The translations under genes and the position numbers were made by a program. Positions 1-10,213 of a stretch of DNA of 64,000 bases are shown here, piece after piece (positions within the stretch are counted from its first letter, which is position 1; the number at the start of each line of letters is the position of its first letter). Source of the stretch: Comamonadaceae bacterium (GTDB taxonomy: Bacteria; Pseudomonadota; Gammaproteobacteria; Burkholderiales; Burkholderiaceae_C). The notes beneath the pieces were generated by a model, which saw only the letters and a list, made by a program, of their open reading frames with translations, ran no database searches and was not told the origin of the DNA. The stretch covers positions 1 to 64,000 of the forward strand of contig JAACZV010000019.1 of assembly GCA_009996515.1 (NCBI GenBank). Reading direction: 5' to 3'.

Positions 1-624
<624 letters not shown>

Positions 625-638
625 TCATGAGATCGATC

Positions 639-663
639 AAGGCCGGCCCTGCCGGCCTTTTTT
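639..663 (+). terminator. Rho-independent terminator after rpoD
   Basis: Perfect 9-bp stem AAGGCCGGC / GCCGGCCTT with a 3-nt loop (CCT), running into a T-run that ends at 663. It begins 15 nt after the rpoD stop and separates rpoD from the cyclase gene. Confidence 0.9.
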
Positions 664-682
664 ACGCCGATAAACTTTCGCC

Positions 683-1648
683 ATGACCGCGATCCGCGAG
701 CGCACTGTCCTTTTTGCCGATCTGCGCGGCAGCACCGGTCTGTACGAGTCCCTCGGCAATGCCGAGGCCAGCGCCATGATCACGCAGACCGTGGGCCAGG
801 TCAGCGGCGCCGTGCTGGAGAGCGGCGGCCAGCTCATCAAGACGCTGGGCGACGGCCTGATGGCTGCCTTCGAGACGCCGCGCGACGGCGTGCGCGCGGC
901 CCAGCGCATGCAGGAGATGCTGGACAAGACCGCCCAGCGCGCCCGCCGCCAGAACGACCCCGCGCTGCTGGCGCTGCGGCTGCAGGTGGCGCTGGCGCGC
1001 GGCGAGGTCGTGGAGCTCAATGGCGACTGCTTCGGCGACGCGGTCAACGTCGCCGCCCGCCTCATCGACCATGCCGGCGACGGCGAGACCCTCATCACGG
1101 CCGAGGTGCTGGCCGGCCTGCACCATGCCTCTAAGGGGCGCTTCCGCAGCCTGGACCGCATCTCCGTGCGTGGCCGCATCGAGCCCGTGCACGTCTACCG
1201 GCTGGACGCCGCGCCGCTGCCCGGCGCCGACGCCGCGGCCACGCAGTTCGGCGAGCCCATGCGCTCCACCGAGCCCGAGGGCATGCGCCTGATCTGGCGC
1301 GAGCTGGACCGCGTCTTCGACATCGCCGCCATGCCCATCGTGCTGGGCCGCAGCGTGCAGGCCACCTACTGCATCACCGATGCCCGGGTGTCGCGCTCGC
1401 ATGCCCGCATCGACTGGCAGGGCAGCAGCTTCGAGCTGACCGACCTGTCCTACAACGGCACCTATGTGCGCTTCGGCGACTCGGGCGAACTGCTCAGCCT
1501 CAAGCGCGGCAGCTGCACGCTGCACGGCAGCGGCACCATAGGCCTGGGCGGCCCCCCGGGTGACGAGCAGTCGCCCAGCGTGCGCTTCGAGGTGCTGCAC
1601 TTCTACGACACCGAACCCCAATCCCTGGGCCCGCGTTCGCGTCGATGA
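683..1648 (+). CDS. Class III adenylate/guanylate cyclase with C-terminal FHA domain
   Basis: Predicted cytoplasmic nucleotide cyclase of 321 aa. The N-terminal half is a class III catalytic domain: metal-binding Asp13 (VLFADLRGST) and Asp57 (IKTLGDG), substrate-contacting Lys53 and Asp119 (CFGDAVNVAAR), Asn122 and Arg126. The Lys/Asp pair favours ATP over GTP, so cAMP is the likely product (inference). Residues about 205-310 form an FHA phosphothreonine-binding domain, with GR at 222-223, SxxH at 237-240 and NG at 258-259. FHA fusion suggests that Ser/Thr phosphorylation of a partner controls or localises the cyclase. No membrane segment is seen. Repeat copy 1 begins 2 nt after its stop, before hemH. 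Confidence 0.88.
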   Translation: MTAIRERTVLFADLRGSTGLYESLGNAEASAMITQTVGQVSGAVLESGGQLIKTLGDGLMAAFETPRDGVRAAQRMQEMLDKTAQRARRQNDPALLALRLQVALARGEVVELNGDCFGDAVNVAARLIDHAGDGETLITAEVLAGLHHASKGRFRSLDRISVRGRIEPVHVYRLDAAPLPGADAAATQFGEPMRSTEPEGMRLIWRELDRVFDIAAMPIVLGRSVQATYCITDARVSRSHARIDWQGSSFELTDLSYNGTYVRFGDSGELLSLKRGSCTLHGSGTIGLGGPPGDEQSPSVRFEVLHFYDTEPQSLGPRSRR

Positions 1649-1650
1649 AC

Positions 1651-1754
1651 CCCCTCGTCCAAGGAGTCCCTTGGCCGGCCCCCCGAGGGCACGGCGATGC
1701 TTGCCGGATTGACCGGCAAGCGCATCGCCATGGCGGGCCCGGCGCTCGCCCCGC
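1651..1754 (+). repeat. Gene-end structured repeat, copy 1
   Basis: First of five related intergenic elements in the window. It starts 2 nt after the cyclase stop, in the same orientation, with CCCCTCGTCC. It contains hairpin A (CCAAGG-AGTC-CCTTGG, 1659-1674), a CCCCCCGAGGG block, and hairpin B (1693-1729). In hairpin B, GGCGATG pairs with CATCGCC, the inner stem is CTTGCCGG/CCGGCAAG, the loop is ATTGA and the 2-nt bulge is CG. The tail GGCCCGGCGCTCGCCCCGCAA lacks about 17 bp present in copies 2-4. It fills the spacer before hemH and probably acts at the RNA level as a 3'-end or processing structure (inference). Confidence 0.75.
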
Positions 1755-1777
1755 AATCACCACCCGTCGCATCTGAC

Positions 1778-2872
1778 ATGGCCTTTCTTCCCGAACCGCC
1801 GCAGCGCCACGGCGCCGCGCCCGCCACCGACGTCGCCGTCCTGCTGTGCAACCTCGGCACGCCCGAGGCACCCACCGCGCCGGCGCTGCGCCGCTATCTG
1901 GCCCAGTTCCTGGCCGACCCGCGCGTCGTCGAGATCCCCAAGCTCGTCTGGGCGCTGATCCTGCACGGCATCATCCTGCGCGTGCGGCCGGCCAAGTCGG
2001 CCGCCAAGTACGCCAGCATCTGGACGCCCGAGGGCTCGCCGCTCAAGGTGTGGACGACGAAGCAGGCCAAGCTGCTGCAGGGCTACCTCGGTGAGCGTGG
2101 CCTGCGCGTGAAGGTCGCCATGGCCATGCGCTATGGCGAGCCGGCCATTGCCGCGCAGCTCTCCGCCCTCAAGCGCGACGGCGCCCGCCGCGTGCTGGTG
2201 CTGCCGGCCTACCCGCAATATTCAGGCGCGACCACGGCCAGCGTCATCGACGACGTGGCACGCTGGACCCTGCAGACCCGCCACCTGCCCGAGCTGCGCT
2301 TCGTCAACCGCTACCACGACGACTCGGGCTACATCGCCGCCCTGGCCCAGACCGTGCGCGAGCACTGGCAGCGCGAAGGCCGCGGCGACAGGCTCGTCAT
2401 GAGCTTCCACGGCATGCCCGAACGCACGCTGCACCTGGGCGACCCCTACCACTGCGAATGCCTGAAGACCGGCCGCCTGCTCGCCGAGGCGCTGGGCCTG
2501 AAGGATGGCGAATGGCTGGTCACCTTCCAGAGCCGCTTCGGGCGGGCCAAGTGGCTGCAGCCCTACACCGAGCCCAGCCTGGTCAAGCTGGCCACGGGCG
2601 GCGTGAAGGCGGTGGACGTCATCTGCCCCGGCTTCGCGGCCGACTGCCTGGAGACGCTGGAGGAAATCAACCAGGAGGCGCGCGCCGCCTTCCTCGCCGC
2701 CGGCGGCGAGCGCTTTGGCTACATCCCCTGCCTGAACGACCACCCGGCCGGCATGCGGGCCCTCGCCGACCTCGCCGAGCGGCACCTGCAGGGTTGGCCG
2801 CCGGCCGCCCCGCACGCCGACACGCTGGCCCTGCAGCGTCAGCGCGCCTTGGCCGCCGGAGCCCGCGAATGA
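1778..2872 (+). CDS. hemH: Ferrochelatase
   Basis: Inserts Fe2+ into protoporphyrin IX, the last step of protoheme synthesis; cytoplasmic or membrane-associated. At 364 aa it has the family hallmarks: N-terminal VAVLLCNLGTPEAPTAPALR, AYPQYSGATTASV, the active-site stretch SFHGMPERTLHLGDPYHCEC with the conserved His, and the Glu-containing C-terminal motif CLETLEEINQE. The frame is open upstream to an ATG at 1697, but that extension is only translated repeat copy 1, so I place the start at 1778, just before FLPEPPQ. The 3' end overlaps hslR by 4 nt (ATGA), implying translational coupling. Confidence 0.95.
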   Translation: MAFLPEPPQRHGAAPATDVAVLLCNLGTPEAPTAPALRRYLAQFLADPRVVEIPKLVWALILHGIILRVRPAKSAAKYASIWTPEGSPLKVWTTKQAKLLQGYLGERGLRVKVAMAMRYGEPAIAAQLSALKRDGARRVLVLPAYPQYSGATTASVIDDVARWTLQTRHLPELRFVNRYHDDSGYIAALAQTVREHWQREGRGDRLVMSFHGMPERTLHLGDPYHCECLKTGRLLAEALGLKDGEWLVTFQSRFGRAKWLQPYTEPSLVKLATGGVKAVDVICPGFAADCLETLEEINQEARAAFLAAGGERFGYIPCLNDHPAGMRALADLAERHLQGWPPAAPHADTLALQRQRALAAGARE

Positions 2873-3291
2873 GCCAGGCCCCGGCGAGCATGCGCCTGGA
2901 CAAATGGCTGTGGGCCGCACGCTTCTACAAAACCCGGGCCCTGGCCGTGGACGAGATCAACCTGGGCCGGGTGCGCATCGCCGGCCAGCCGGTCAAGCCG
3001 TCCCGGGACGTCAAGGTGGGCGACCTGCTGACCTTGCGCACGGGCGCCGTGACCCGCGAGGTGGCGGTGCTGGGCCTGTCTGCCCAGCGCGGCCCGGCAC
3101 CGCAGGCCCAGGCGCTGTATGCCGAGACTCAGGCCAGCATCACCGCCCGCGAGGCCGCCGCCGAGGCCCGCCGCCTGGCGCCGGAACCGGCGGCCACCAT
3201 CGTCCAGGGCCGGCCGACCAAGCAGGACCGCCGCCGCCTGGCGGACTGGGATCGCTGGTCGGCCTCGCTGGATGATGAAGATCCGGGTTAA
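2869..3291 (+). CDS. hslR: Heat shock protein 15, S4-domain ribosome-associated RNA-binding protein
   Basis: Small basic protein (140 aa) of the Hsp15 family, which binds free 50S subunits carrying a stalled nascent chain and helps recycle them. The N-terminal S4 domain is clear (MRLDKWLWAARFYKTR, then INLGRVRIAGQPVKPSRDVKVGD), followed by a charged C-terminal tail with PTKQDRRRLADW. The start is fixed by the ATGA overlap with the hemH stop and by the S4 motif lying a few residues in. It sits directly upstream of the sigma-32 promoter and grpE-dnaK-dnaJ, consistent with heat-shock linkage. Confidence 0.9.
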   Translation: MSQAPASMRLDKWLWAARFYKTRALAVDEINLGRVRIAGQPVKPSRDVKVGDLLTLRTGAVTREVAVLGLSAQRGPAPQAQALYAETQASITAREAAAEARRLAPEPAATIVQGRPTKQDRRRLADWDRWSASLDDEDPG

Positions 3292-3318
3292 CCCGGATCA
3301 TCCGTTTCGAATTCCCCT

Positions 3319-3346
3319 CTTGAAACCGGGACATTGCGCCCCATGT
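3319..3346 (+). promoter_or_regulatory. Sigma-32 (RpoH) heat-shock promoter for grpE
   Basis: CTTGAAA at 3319-3325 and CCCCATGT at 3339-3346, separated by exactly 13 bp. Both match the RpoH consensus (CTTGAAA, CCCCATnT), and the start codon of grpE is about 26 nt beyond. No CIRCE (HrcA) element was seen here. Confidence 0.85.
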
Positions 3347-3371
3347 CGACGCGAACCCAATCCTGGATGCC

Positions 3372-3896
3372 ATGACCAACGAGACCCCCCTACCCGAAGA
3401 CGCCGCCGGCGCACCCGAACCCACGGCCGCCGAGCTGAACCCCGAGATCAAGATCGCCGAGCTGGAAGGGCGCCTCGCCGAGATGAGCGACGCCTATCTG
3501 CGCGCCAAGGCCGAGGTGGAGAACACCCGCCGCCGCAGCGAGGAAGAGCTCGCCAAGGCCCGCAAGTTCGCCATCGAGGGCTTTGCCGAATCCATGCTGC
3601 CGGTGATGGACAGCCTGGATGCCGCCATCGCGACCCCCGGCACCCAGGTCGAGGCCATGCTCGAAGGCGTGCACGCCACGCGCCGCCAGCTGGCCAGCGC
3701 GCTGGAACGCAACAAGGTCGTCGAGGTCAACCCGGGCCCGGGCAGCAAGTTCGACCCCCACCAGCACCAGGCCATCTCCGTGGTGCCGGCCGAGCAGGAC
3801 GCCAACACGGTGGTCACCGTGCTGCAAAAAGGCTTCCTGATCGCCGACCGCGTGCTGCGCCCGGCCCTCGTGACGGTGGCCGCGCCTAAGTCATAA
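3372..3896 (+). CDS. grpE: Nucleotide exchange factor GrpE
   Basis: Co-chaperone that releases ADP from DnaK, enabling substrate release; cytoplasmic homodimer. The 174-aa protein has an acidic, disordered N-terminus, a long coiled-coil helix (residues about 28-75, including [19 protein letters not shown]) and the C-terminal beta-wing carrying the family signature ([17 protein letters not shown], then [21 protein letters not shown]). It is preceded by a near-perfect sigma-32 promoter and followed after 75 bp by dnaK. Confidence 0.97.
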   Translation: MTNETPLPEDAAGAPEPTAAELNPEIKIAELEGRLAEMSDAYLRAKAEVENTRRRSEEELAKARKFAIEGFAESMLPVMDSLDAAIATPGTQVEAMLEGVHATRRQLASALERNKVVEVNPGPGSKFDPHQHQAISVVPAEQDANTVVTVLQKGFLIADRVLRPALVTVAAPKS

Positions 3897-3911
3897 ACAA
3901 GCTGCCGTGCC

Positions 3912-3939
3912 CTTGAAACGGCAAGACTTATCCACAACT
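3912..3939 (+). promoter_or_regulatory. Possible secondary sigma-32 promoter for dnaK
   Basis: A perfect CTTGAAA (3912-3918) is followed 13 bp later by CCACAACT (3932-3939), which matches 5 of the 7 specified bases of CCCCATnT. The spacing equals that of the grpE promoter and the site precedes dnaK by about 30 nt, so it could supply extra dnaK transcript. The weak -10 keeps confidence low. Confidence 0.45.
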
Positions 3940-3971
3940 CGAACACATCACCAAATCCTCAGGAGCACCCC

Positions 3972-5927
<1,956 letters not shown>

Positions 5928-5944
5928 TCCTTCGAATGACTTCG

Positions 5945-5975
5945 GCCCGGGAGCGCTTTGGGCGCCCCGGGCTTT
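5945..5975 (+). terminator. Hairpin between dnaK and dnaJ
   Basis: Outer stem GCCCGGG (5945-5951) / CCCGGGC (5966-5972), one bulged A, inner stem GCGC/GCGC and a TTTGG loop, followed by only three T. It is strong but has a poor U-tract. It most likely trims or attenuates read-through, keeping DnaJ below DnaK, and is unlikely to be a full stop. Confidence 0.6.
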
Positions 5976-5992
5976 CCCCTTGAAAGAGAAGC

Positions 5993-7141
5993 ATGGCTTC
6001 CAAGCGCGATTACTACGAAGTCCTCGGCGTCGCCAAGAACGCGTCCGAAGACGACATCAAGAAGGCCTACCGCAAGCTGGCCATGAAGTACCACCCCGAC
6101 CGCAACCAGGGCGAGGGTGCGAAGAAGGCCGAGGAACAGTTCAAGGAGGCCAAGGAGGCCTACGAGATGCTGTCGGACGGGCAGAAGCGCGCGGCCTATG
6201 ACCAGTACGGCCATGCCGGCGTGGATCCCAACATGGGCGCCGGCCGCGGCGGCCCGGGCGCGGAAGGCTTTGGCGGCTTTGCCGAAGCCTTCGGCGACAT
6301 CTTCGGCGACATCTTCGGCGGCCAGGGCGGCGGGCGGCGCGGCGGCGGCCAGCAGGTCTACCGCGGCAGCGATCTCAGCTACGCGATGGAGATCACGCTG
6401 GAAGAGGCCGCCCGCGGCAAGGAGACGCAGATCCGCATCCCCAGCTGGGAGAACTGCGAGACCTGTGGCGGCTCCGGCGCCAAGCCCGGCACCAGCGCCA
6501 AGACCTGCGGCTCCTGCGGCGGCTCGGGCACCGTGCACATGCGCCAGGGCTTCTTCAGCATCCAGCAGACCTGCCCGCACTGCCACGGCACCGGCAAGAT
6601 CATTCCCGAGCCCTGCACCAGTTGCAACGGCCAGGGCAAGGTCAAGAAGCAGAAGACGCTGGAGGTCAAGATCCCGGCCGGCATCAACGAGGGCATGCGC
6701 ATCCGCTCGGCGGGCAATGGCGAGCCCGGCGTGAACGGCGGCCCGAGCGGCGACCTCTACATCGAGATCCGCATCAAGCAGCACGACATCTTCGAGCGCG
6801 ATGGTGACGACCTGCACTGCACGATGCCGGTGTCCATGATCACGGCGGCGCTGGGCGGCAGCATCGAGGTGCCGACGCTGGGCGGCAAGGCCGAGATCGA
6901 GCTGCCCGAGGGCACGCAGCACGGCAAGACCTTCCGCCTGCGCGGCAAGGGCATCAAGGGGGTGCGCTCCAGCTACCCCGGCGACCTCTACTGCCACATC
7001 GCCGTCGAGACGCCGGTCAAGCTGACCGAGCACCAGAAGAAGCTGCTCAAGGAGCTGGACGAGTCGTTGAAGAAGGGCGGCGAGCGCCACTCGCCCAATG
7101 CCAAGAGCTGGACGGACCGCGTCAAGGACTTGTTCAAATAG
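5993..7141 (+). CDS. dnaJ: Chaperone protein DnaJ (Hsp40, type I)
   Basis: Stimulates DnaK ATPase and delivers unfolded substrates; 382 aa, full length. The J domain (residues 1-70) has the essential HPD motif in KYHPDRNQ, followed by a Gly/Phe-rich stretch (about 75-120). The zinc-binding centre has four CxxCxGxG repeats: [24 protein letters not shown] and CTSCNGQG. The C-terminal substrate-binding domain follows. The start is supported by GAGAAGC just upstream. A hairpin separates it from dnaK and a strong terminator closes the heat-shock cluster. Confidence 0.98.
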   Translation: MASKRDYYEVLGVAKNASEDDIKKAYRKLAMKYHPDRNQGEGAKKAEEQFKEAKEAYEMLSDGQKRAAYDQYGHAGVDPNMGAGRGGPGAEGFGGFAEAFGDIFGDIFGGQGGGRRGGGQQVYRGSDLSYAMEITLEEAARGKETQIRIPSWENCETCGGSGAKPGTSAKTCGSCGGSGTVHMRQGFFSIQQTCPHCHGTGKIIPEPCTSCNGQGKVKKQKTLEVKIPAGINEGMRIRSAGNGEPGVNGGPSGDLYIEIRIKQHDIFERDGDDLHCTMPVSMITAALGGSIEVPTLGGKAEIELPEGTQHGKTFRLRGKGIKGVRSSYPGDLYCHIAVETPVKLTEHQKKLLKELDESLKKGGERHSPNAKSWTDRVKDLFK

Positions 7142-7170
7142 GCCTGAGCCCCAAGGTGCTCATCGCGTCA

Positions 7171-7205
7171 GGCCGCGCCACCCGCCAGGGTGACGCGGCC
7201 TTTTT
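7171..7205 (+). terminator. Rho-independent terminator after dnaJ
   Basis: Stem GGCCGCG-C-CACCC / GGGTG-A-CGCGGCC with a GCCA tetraloop and one internal C/A mismatch, followed by TTTTT (7201-7205). It lies 30 nt after the dnaJ stop. Confidence 0.9.
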
Positions 7206-7286
7206 CACGCCCGCCGCGCAAGTCACGGGCCTGTCCCGCCGGGCGCGCGAGAATGCGCGCCCCGGCCTCCACCGACCGTCAACCGA

Positions 7287-8954
7287 ATGCTCCTGCTCAA
7301 GCGCCTGCTGGCCTGGTTCCAGCCCGACACCTCGCGTCCCCTGACCCAGACCTGGCTGGCCGCCCTGTGGATGGGGTTGCTGGCCAACTGGCCGCTGTGG
7401 AAACAGCTGCAGACCCTGTCCCTGGGCCTGGGCTTCACGCTGGCCTTCGCCGGCATGGTGACGGCCGCCACCGGCGCGGTGCTGAGCCTGCTGGCCTGGC
7501 CGCGGGTGATCAAGGGCGTGCTGGCCCTGCTGCTGCTCACCGGCGCCGCGCTGGCCTATTTCATCGGCACCTACGGCATCGTCTTCGACCCCTCCATGGT
7601 CGTGAACATGGTGCAGACCGACGCGCGCGAGACGCGCGACCTGCTGAGCTGGCGGCTGCTGGCCAGCCTGCTGGTGCTGGGCGCCCTGCCCGCCTGGTGG
7701 CTGCTGCGCCGCCCTCCGGCGCCCGCCCAGGGCCTGGGCAAGCGGCTGGGTGGCAATCTGGCGGCCTTCGCGCTGGGCCTGACGGTGATGGTGTTGCTGG
7801 CCTTGAGCGTGTTCGCGACGCTGTCTTCGACGATGCGCAACAACAAGAGCCTGCGCTATATGGTGACGCCGCTGAACGCGGTCTACTCCGTCAGCGCCGT
7901 GGCCGCGCGCAACCTCGCCGGCCCCAAGGGCCCGCCCGCCGTCATCGGCGCGGACGCCCGCCTGCTGCCGCGCGCCGAGGGCGCCAAGCCGCCGCTGCTG
8001 CTGCTGGTGGTCGGCGAGACGGCCCGGTCCATGAACTTCAGCCTCAACGGCTATGCGCGGCCCACCAACCCCGAGCTGTCCAGGCTGCCCGCGACCCAGC
8101 TCTTCAGCCTGCGCGACGTCACCTCCTGCGGCACGGCCACGGCGGCGTCGCTGCCCTGCATGTTCAGCCCGCTGGGCCGCGCCGACTTCGACCCTGGCAC
8201 GCCGCAGGAGAACCTGCTGGACGTGCTGCAGCGCGCCGGCCTGGCCGTGCTGTGGGTGGACAACCAGAGCGGCTGCAAGGGCTTGTGCGACCGCGTGCCC
8301 AACAGCTTCACGACCCAGCTGCCCGCGGGCGCGGCACCGCTGCCGGCCGACCTGTGCAGCGGCGACGAGTGCTTCGACGAGGCCTTGCTGCACGCGCTGG
8401 ACCAGCGCATCGCGGCGCTGGACCCCGAGCGGCTCAAGCGCGGCCTGGTGCTGGTCATGCACCAGATGGGCAGCCATGGCCCGGCCTACTTCAAGCGCTC
8501 GCCCCCCGACCTCAAGCCCTTCCAGCCCGAATGCCGCAGCAACGAGCTGCAGCAATGCCCGCGCGAACAGGTCGTCAACGGCTACGACAACACGCTGGCG
8601 ACGACCGATCGCCTGCTGGCCCGTGCCGTCGCCTGGCTGCAAACGCAGCAGGCGCGCTTCGATGCCGGCATGCTCTACGTGTCCGACCATGGCGAGTCGC
8701 TGGGCGAGAACGGCCTGTACCTGCACGGCATGCCCTATGCCATCGCGCCGGACGAACAGACCCATGTACCCATGATCCTGTGGCTGCCCGAGGATGGCGC
8801 GCTGGCGGCATCGCTCAAGCCCGACTGCCTGGCCGGCCTGCGCGACAAGCCCGCCTCGCACGACAACCTCTTCCACACCGCCATGGGCTGGATGGGCGCA
8901 CGGGCCGATGTCTACAAGGCCGAGCGGGACTTGCTGGCCGGCTGCCGCCGCTGA
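7287..8954 (+). CDS. EptA/MCR-type lipid A phosphoethanolamine transferase
   Basis: Inner-membrane enzyme (555 aa) predicted to transfer phosphoethanolamine from phosphatidylethanolamine to lipid A on the periplasmic face, lowering surface negative charge. The N-terminus has about five membrane segments (roughly residues 22-180). The periplasmic sulfatase-fold domain has metal ligand Glu244 (LVVGETARSMNFSLNGY), nucleophile Thr285 (SCGTATAASLPCMFS) and the C-terminal metal motif SDHGESLGENGLYLHG. Several Cys suggest disulfides, as in the family. It is a single-gene unit after the dnaJ terminator. Family assignment is secure; whether lipid A or another acceptor is modified is not visible. Confidence 0.92.
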   Translation: MLLLKRLLAWFQPDTSRPLTQTWLAALWMGLLANWPLWKQLQTLSLGLGFTLAFAGMVTAATGAVLSLLAWPRVIKGVLALLLLTGAALAYFIGTYGIVFDPSMVVNMVQTDARETRDLLSWRLLASLLVLGALPAWWLLRRPPAPAQGLGKRLGGNLAAFALGLTVMVLLALSVFATLSSTMRNNKSLRYMVTPLNAVYSVSAVAARNLAGPKGPPAVIGADARLLPRAEGAKPPLLLLVVGETARSMNFSLNGYARPTNPELSRLPATQLFSLRDVTSCGTATAASLPCMFSPLGRADFDPGTPQENLLDVLQRAGLAVLWVDNQSGCKGLCDRVPNSFTTQLPAGAAPLPADLCSGDECFDEALLHALDQRIAALDPERLKRGLVLVMHQMGSHGPAYFKRSPPDLKPFQPECRSNELQQCPREQVVNGYDNTLATTDRLLARAVAWLQTQQARFDAGMLYVSDHGESLGENGLYLHGMPYAIAPDEQTHVPMILWLPEDGALAASLKPDCLAGLRDKPASHDNLFHTAMGWMGARADVYKAERDLLAGCRR

Positions 8955-8964
8955 CCCACGCCGG

Positions 8965-10089
8965 CTAGAAAAGCTCGCCCTGCGCCGAGGGCTTGCGCGG
9001 CGGCGTGAACAACGCCAGCTGCACCGGCCGCCGCTCGCTGCGCAGCCCCAGCCTGGCCGCGGCCCGGCGCAGCCGGGCGCGCAGCAGCTCGGCCCAGACG
9101 CCCTCGCCCGTGAAGCGGGTGCCGAAGCGGGCGTCGTTGTCCTTGCCGCCGCGCATCTCGCGGATGCGCGCCATCACGCGCTCGGCCCGGTCCGGGAAGT
9201 GGCGCGCCAGCCAGTCCTGGAACAGCGGGTTCACCTCCCAGGGCAGCCGCACCGGGATGCTGAAGGCGCTGCTGGCGCCGGCCCGGGCCGCGGCCTCCAG
9301 GATGTGCTCCAGCTCGGGTTCGTTGATGAAGGGAATGATGGGCGACACGCTGACGCCCACCGGCACGCCGGCCTCCGCCAGCGTCTGGATGGTGCGCAGC
9401 CGCCGCGCCGGCGCCGCGGCGCGCGGCTCCAGGATGCGCGCCAGCTCGTTGTCCAGCGTCGTCACCGACAGATAGACCGACACCAGGCCCTGGGCCGCCA
9501 TCGGCGCGATCAGGTCCAGCTCGCGCTCTATGCCCGCGGACTTGGTGACCACCGAGAACGGATGCCGGGTCTCGGCCAGCACCTCGACGATGCGGCGCGT
9601 GATGCCCAGCCTGCGCTCGACGGGTTGGTAAGCATCGGTGGCCGTGCCCAGCACCAGCGAGCGCGGCTCGTATCTGGCGCCCGCCAGCGTCTCGCGCAGC
9701 CGCTCGGCCGCATTGACCTTGGCGACGATGCGGGTCTCGAAGTCCAGGCCCGGCGACAGGTTCAAGTAGCTGTGCGTGGGCCGCGCAAAGCAGTAGATGC
9801 AGCCATGCTCGCAGCCCCGGTAGGGGTTGATGGAGTAGTCGAACGAGATGTCGGGCGACTGGTTGCGGGTGACGATGCTCCTGGCCTGCTCCTCGATGAT
9901 CTGCGTGGCCGGCGCCAGCCTCTCCTCGGCGGCGTCCTGGTCCAGCGAGCCCCAGCCGTCGTCCACCTGCTCCCGCTCATGCCGCTCGAAGCGGTGCGGC
10001 ATGGCCGTGGCGCTGCCGCGCCCCTTGATGGAGGCCAGCGGCACGAGCGCGGGCTGGGCGGCGGCGATGCGGGTGGGAGCGGGCGACAT
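8965..10089 (-). CDS. PA0069-family radical SAM protein (SplB-like)
   Basis: Radical S-adenosylmethionine enzyme, 374 aa. The [4Fe-4S] cluster motif CxxxCxxC is visible in YRGCEHGCIYCFARPTH, followed by LVLGTATDAYQPVERR, ITRRIVEVL and SVVTKSAGIERD-like SAM/barrel elements. It resembles the PA0069/Rv2578c group, distantly related to spore photoproduct lyase; the substrate is unknown. The start at 10089 (MSPAPTR) is one base from a perfect LexA box. An in-frame ATG at 10110 would put the box inside the coding region. No Shine-Dalgarno precedes 10089, so the mRNA may be leaderless. The LexA box suggests a DNA-damage-inducible role. Confidence 0.85.
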   Translation of the reverse strand: MSPAPTRIAAAQPALVPLASIKGRGSATAMPHRFERHEREQVDDGWGSLDQDAAEERLAPATQIIEEQARSIVTRNQSPDISFDYSINPYRGCEHGCIYCFARPTHSYLNLSPGLDFETRIVAKVNAAERLRETLAGARYEPRSLVLGTATDAYQPVERRLGITRRIVEVLAETRHPFSVVTKSAGIERELDLIAPMAAQGLVSVYLSVTTLDNELARILEPRAAAPARRLRTIQTLAEAGVPVGVSVSPIIPFINEPELEHILEAAARAGASSAFSIPVRLPWEVNPLFQDWLARHFPDRAERVMARIREMRGGKDNDARFGTRFTGEGVWAELLRARLRRAAARLGLRSERRPVQLALFTPPRKPSAQGELF

Positions 10090-10090
10090 G

Positions 10091-10106
10091 CTGTAAATAT
10101 ATACAG
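10091..10106 (-). promoter_or_regulatory. LexA (SOS) operator
   Basis: On the minus strand the site reads CTGTATATATTTACAG, a perfect CTGT-N8-ACAG LexA box with an AT-only centre. Within it TATATA makes a plausible -10 element, 18 bp after TTGCCG, so bound LexA would cover the promoter of the radical SAM gene. gmk starts 108 bp away on the other strand and could be affected, but this is not required. Confidence 0.85.
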
Positions 10107-10213
10107 TCATTTGCCTGATGCCGGCAAAAACCCGCCGGGCGGCAGGATAAAGTGTCGCCCTCCCCCAAAGTTCAAGATGCTCGAGGCCTGGCATCGCGCA
10201 GGCCTCCCAACCC

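Noticed and set aside
1697-1777. N-terminal extension of ferrochelatase from the ATG at 1697
   Set aside because: These 27 codons are translated repeat copy 1; the same happens at hemC (to 39250) and at hemerythrin (from 56399). Family N-termini begin downstream.
5979-5985. CTTGAAA just before dnaJ, as a third sigma-32 promoter
   Set aside because: The -10 position would fall inside the dnaJ coding sequence and nothing like CCCCATnT is present at 13-15 bp; the ATG is only 7 nt beyond.
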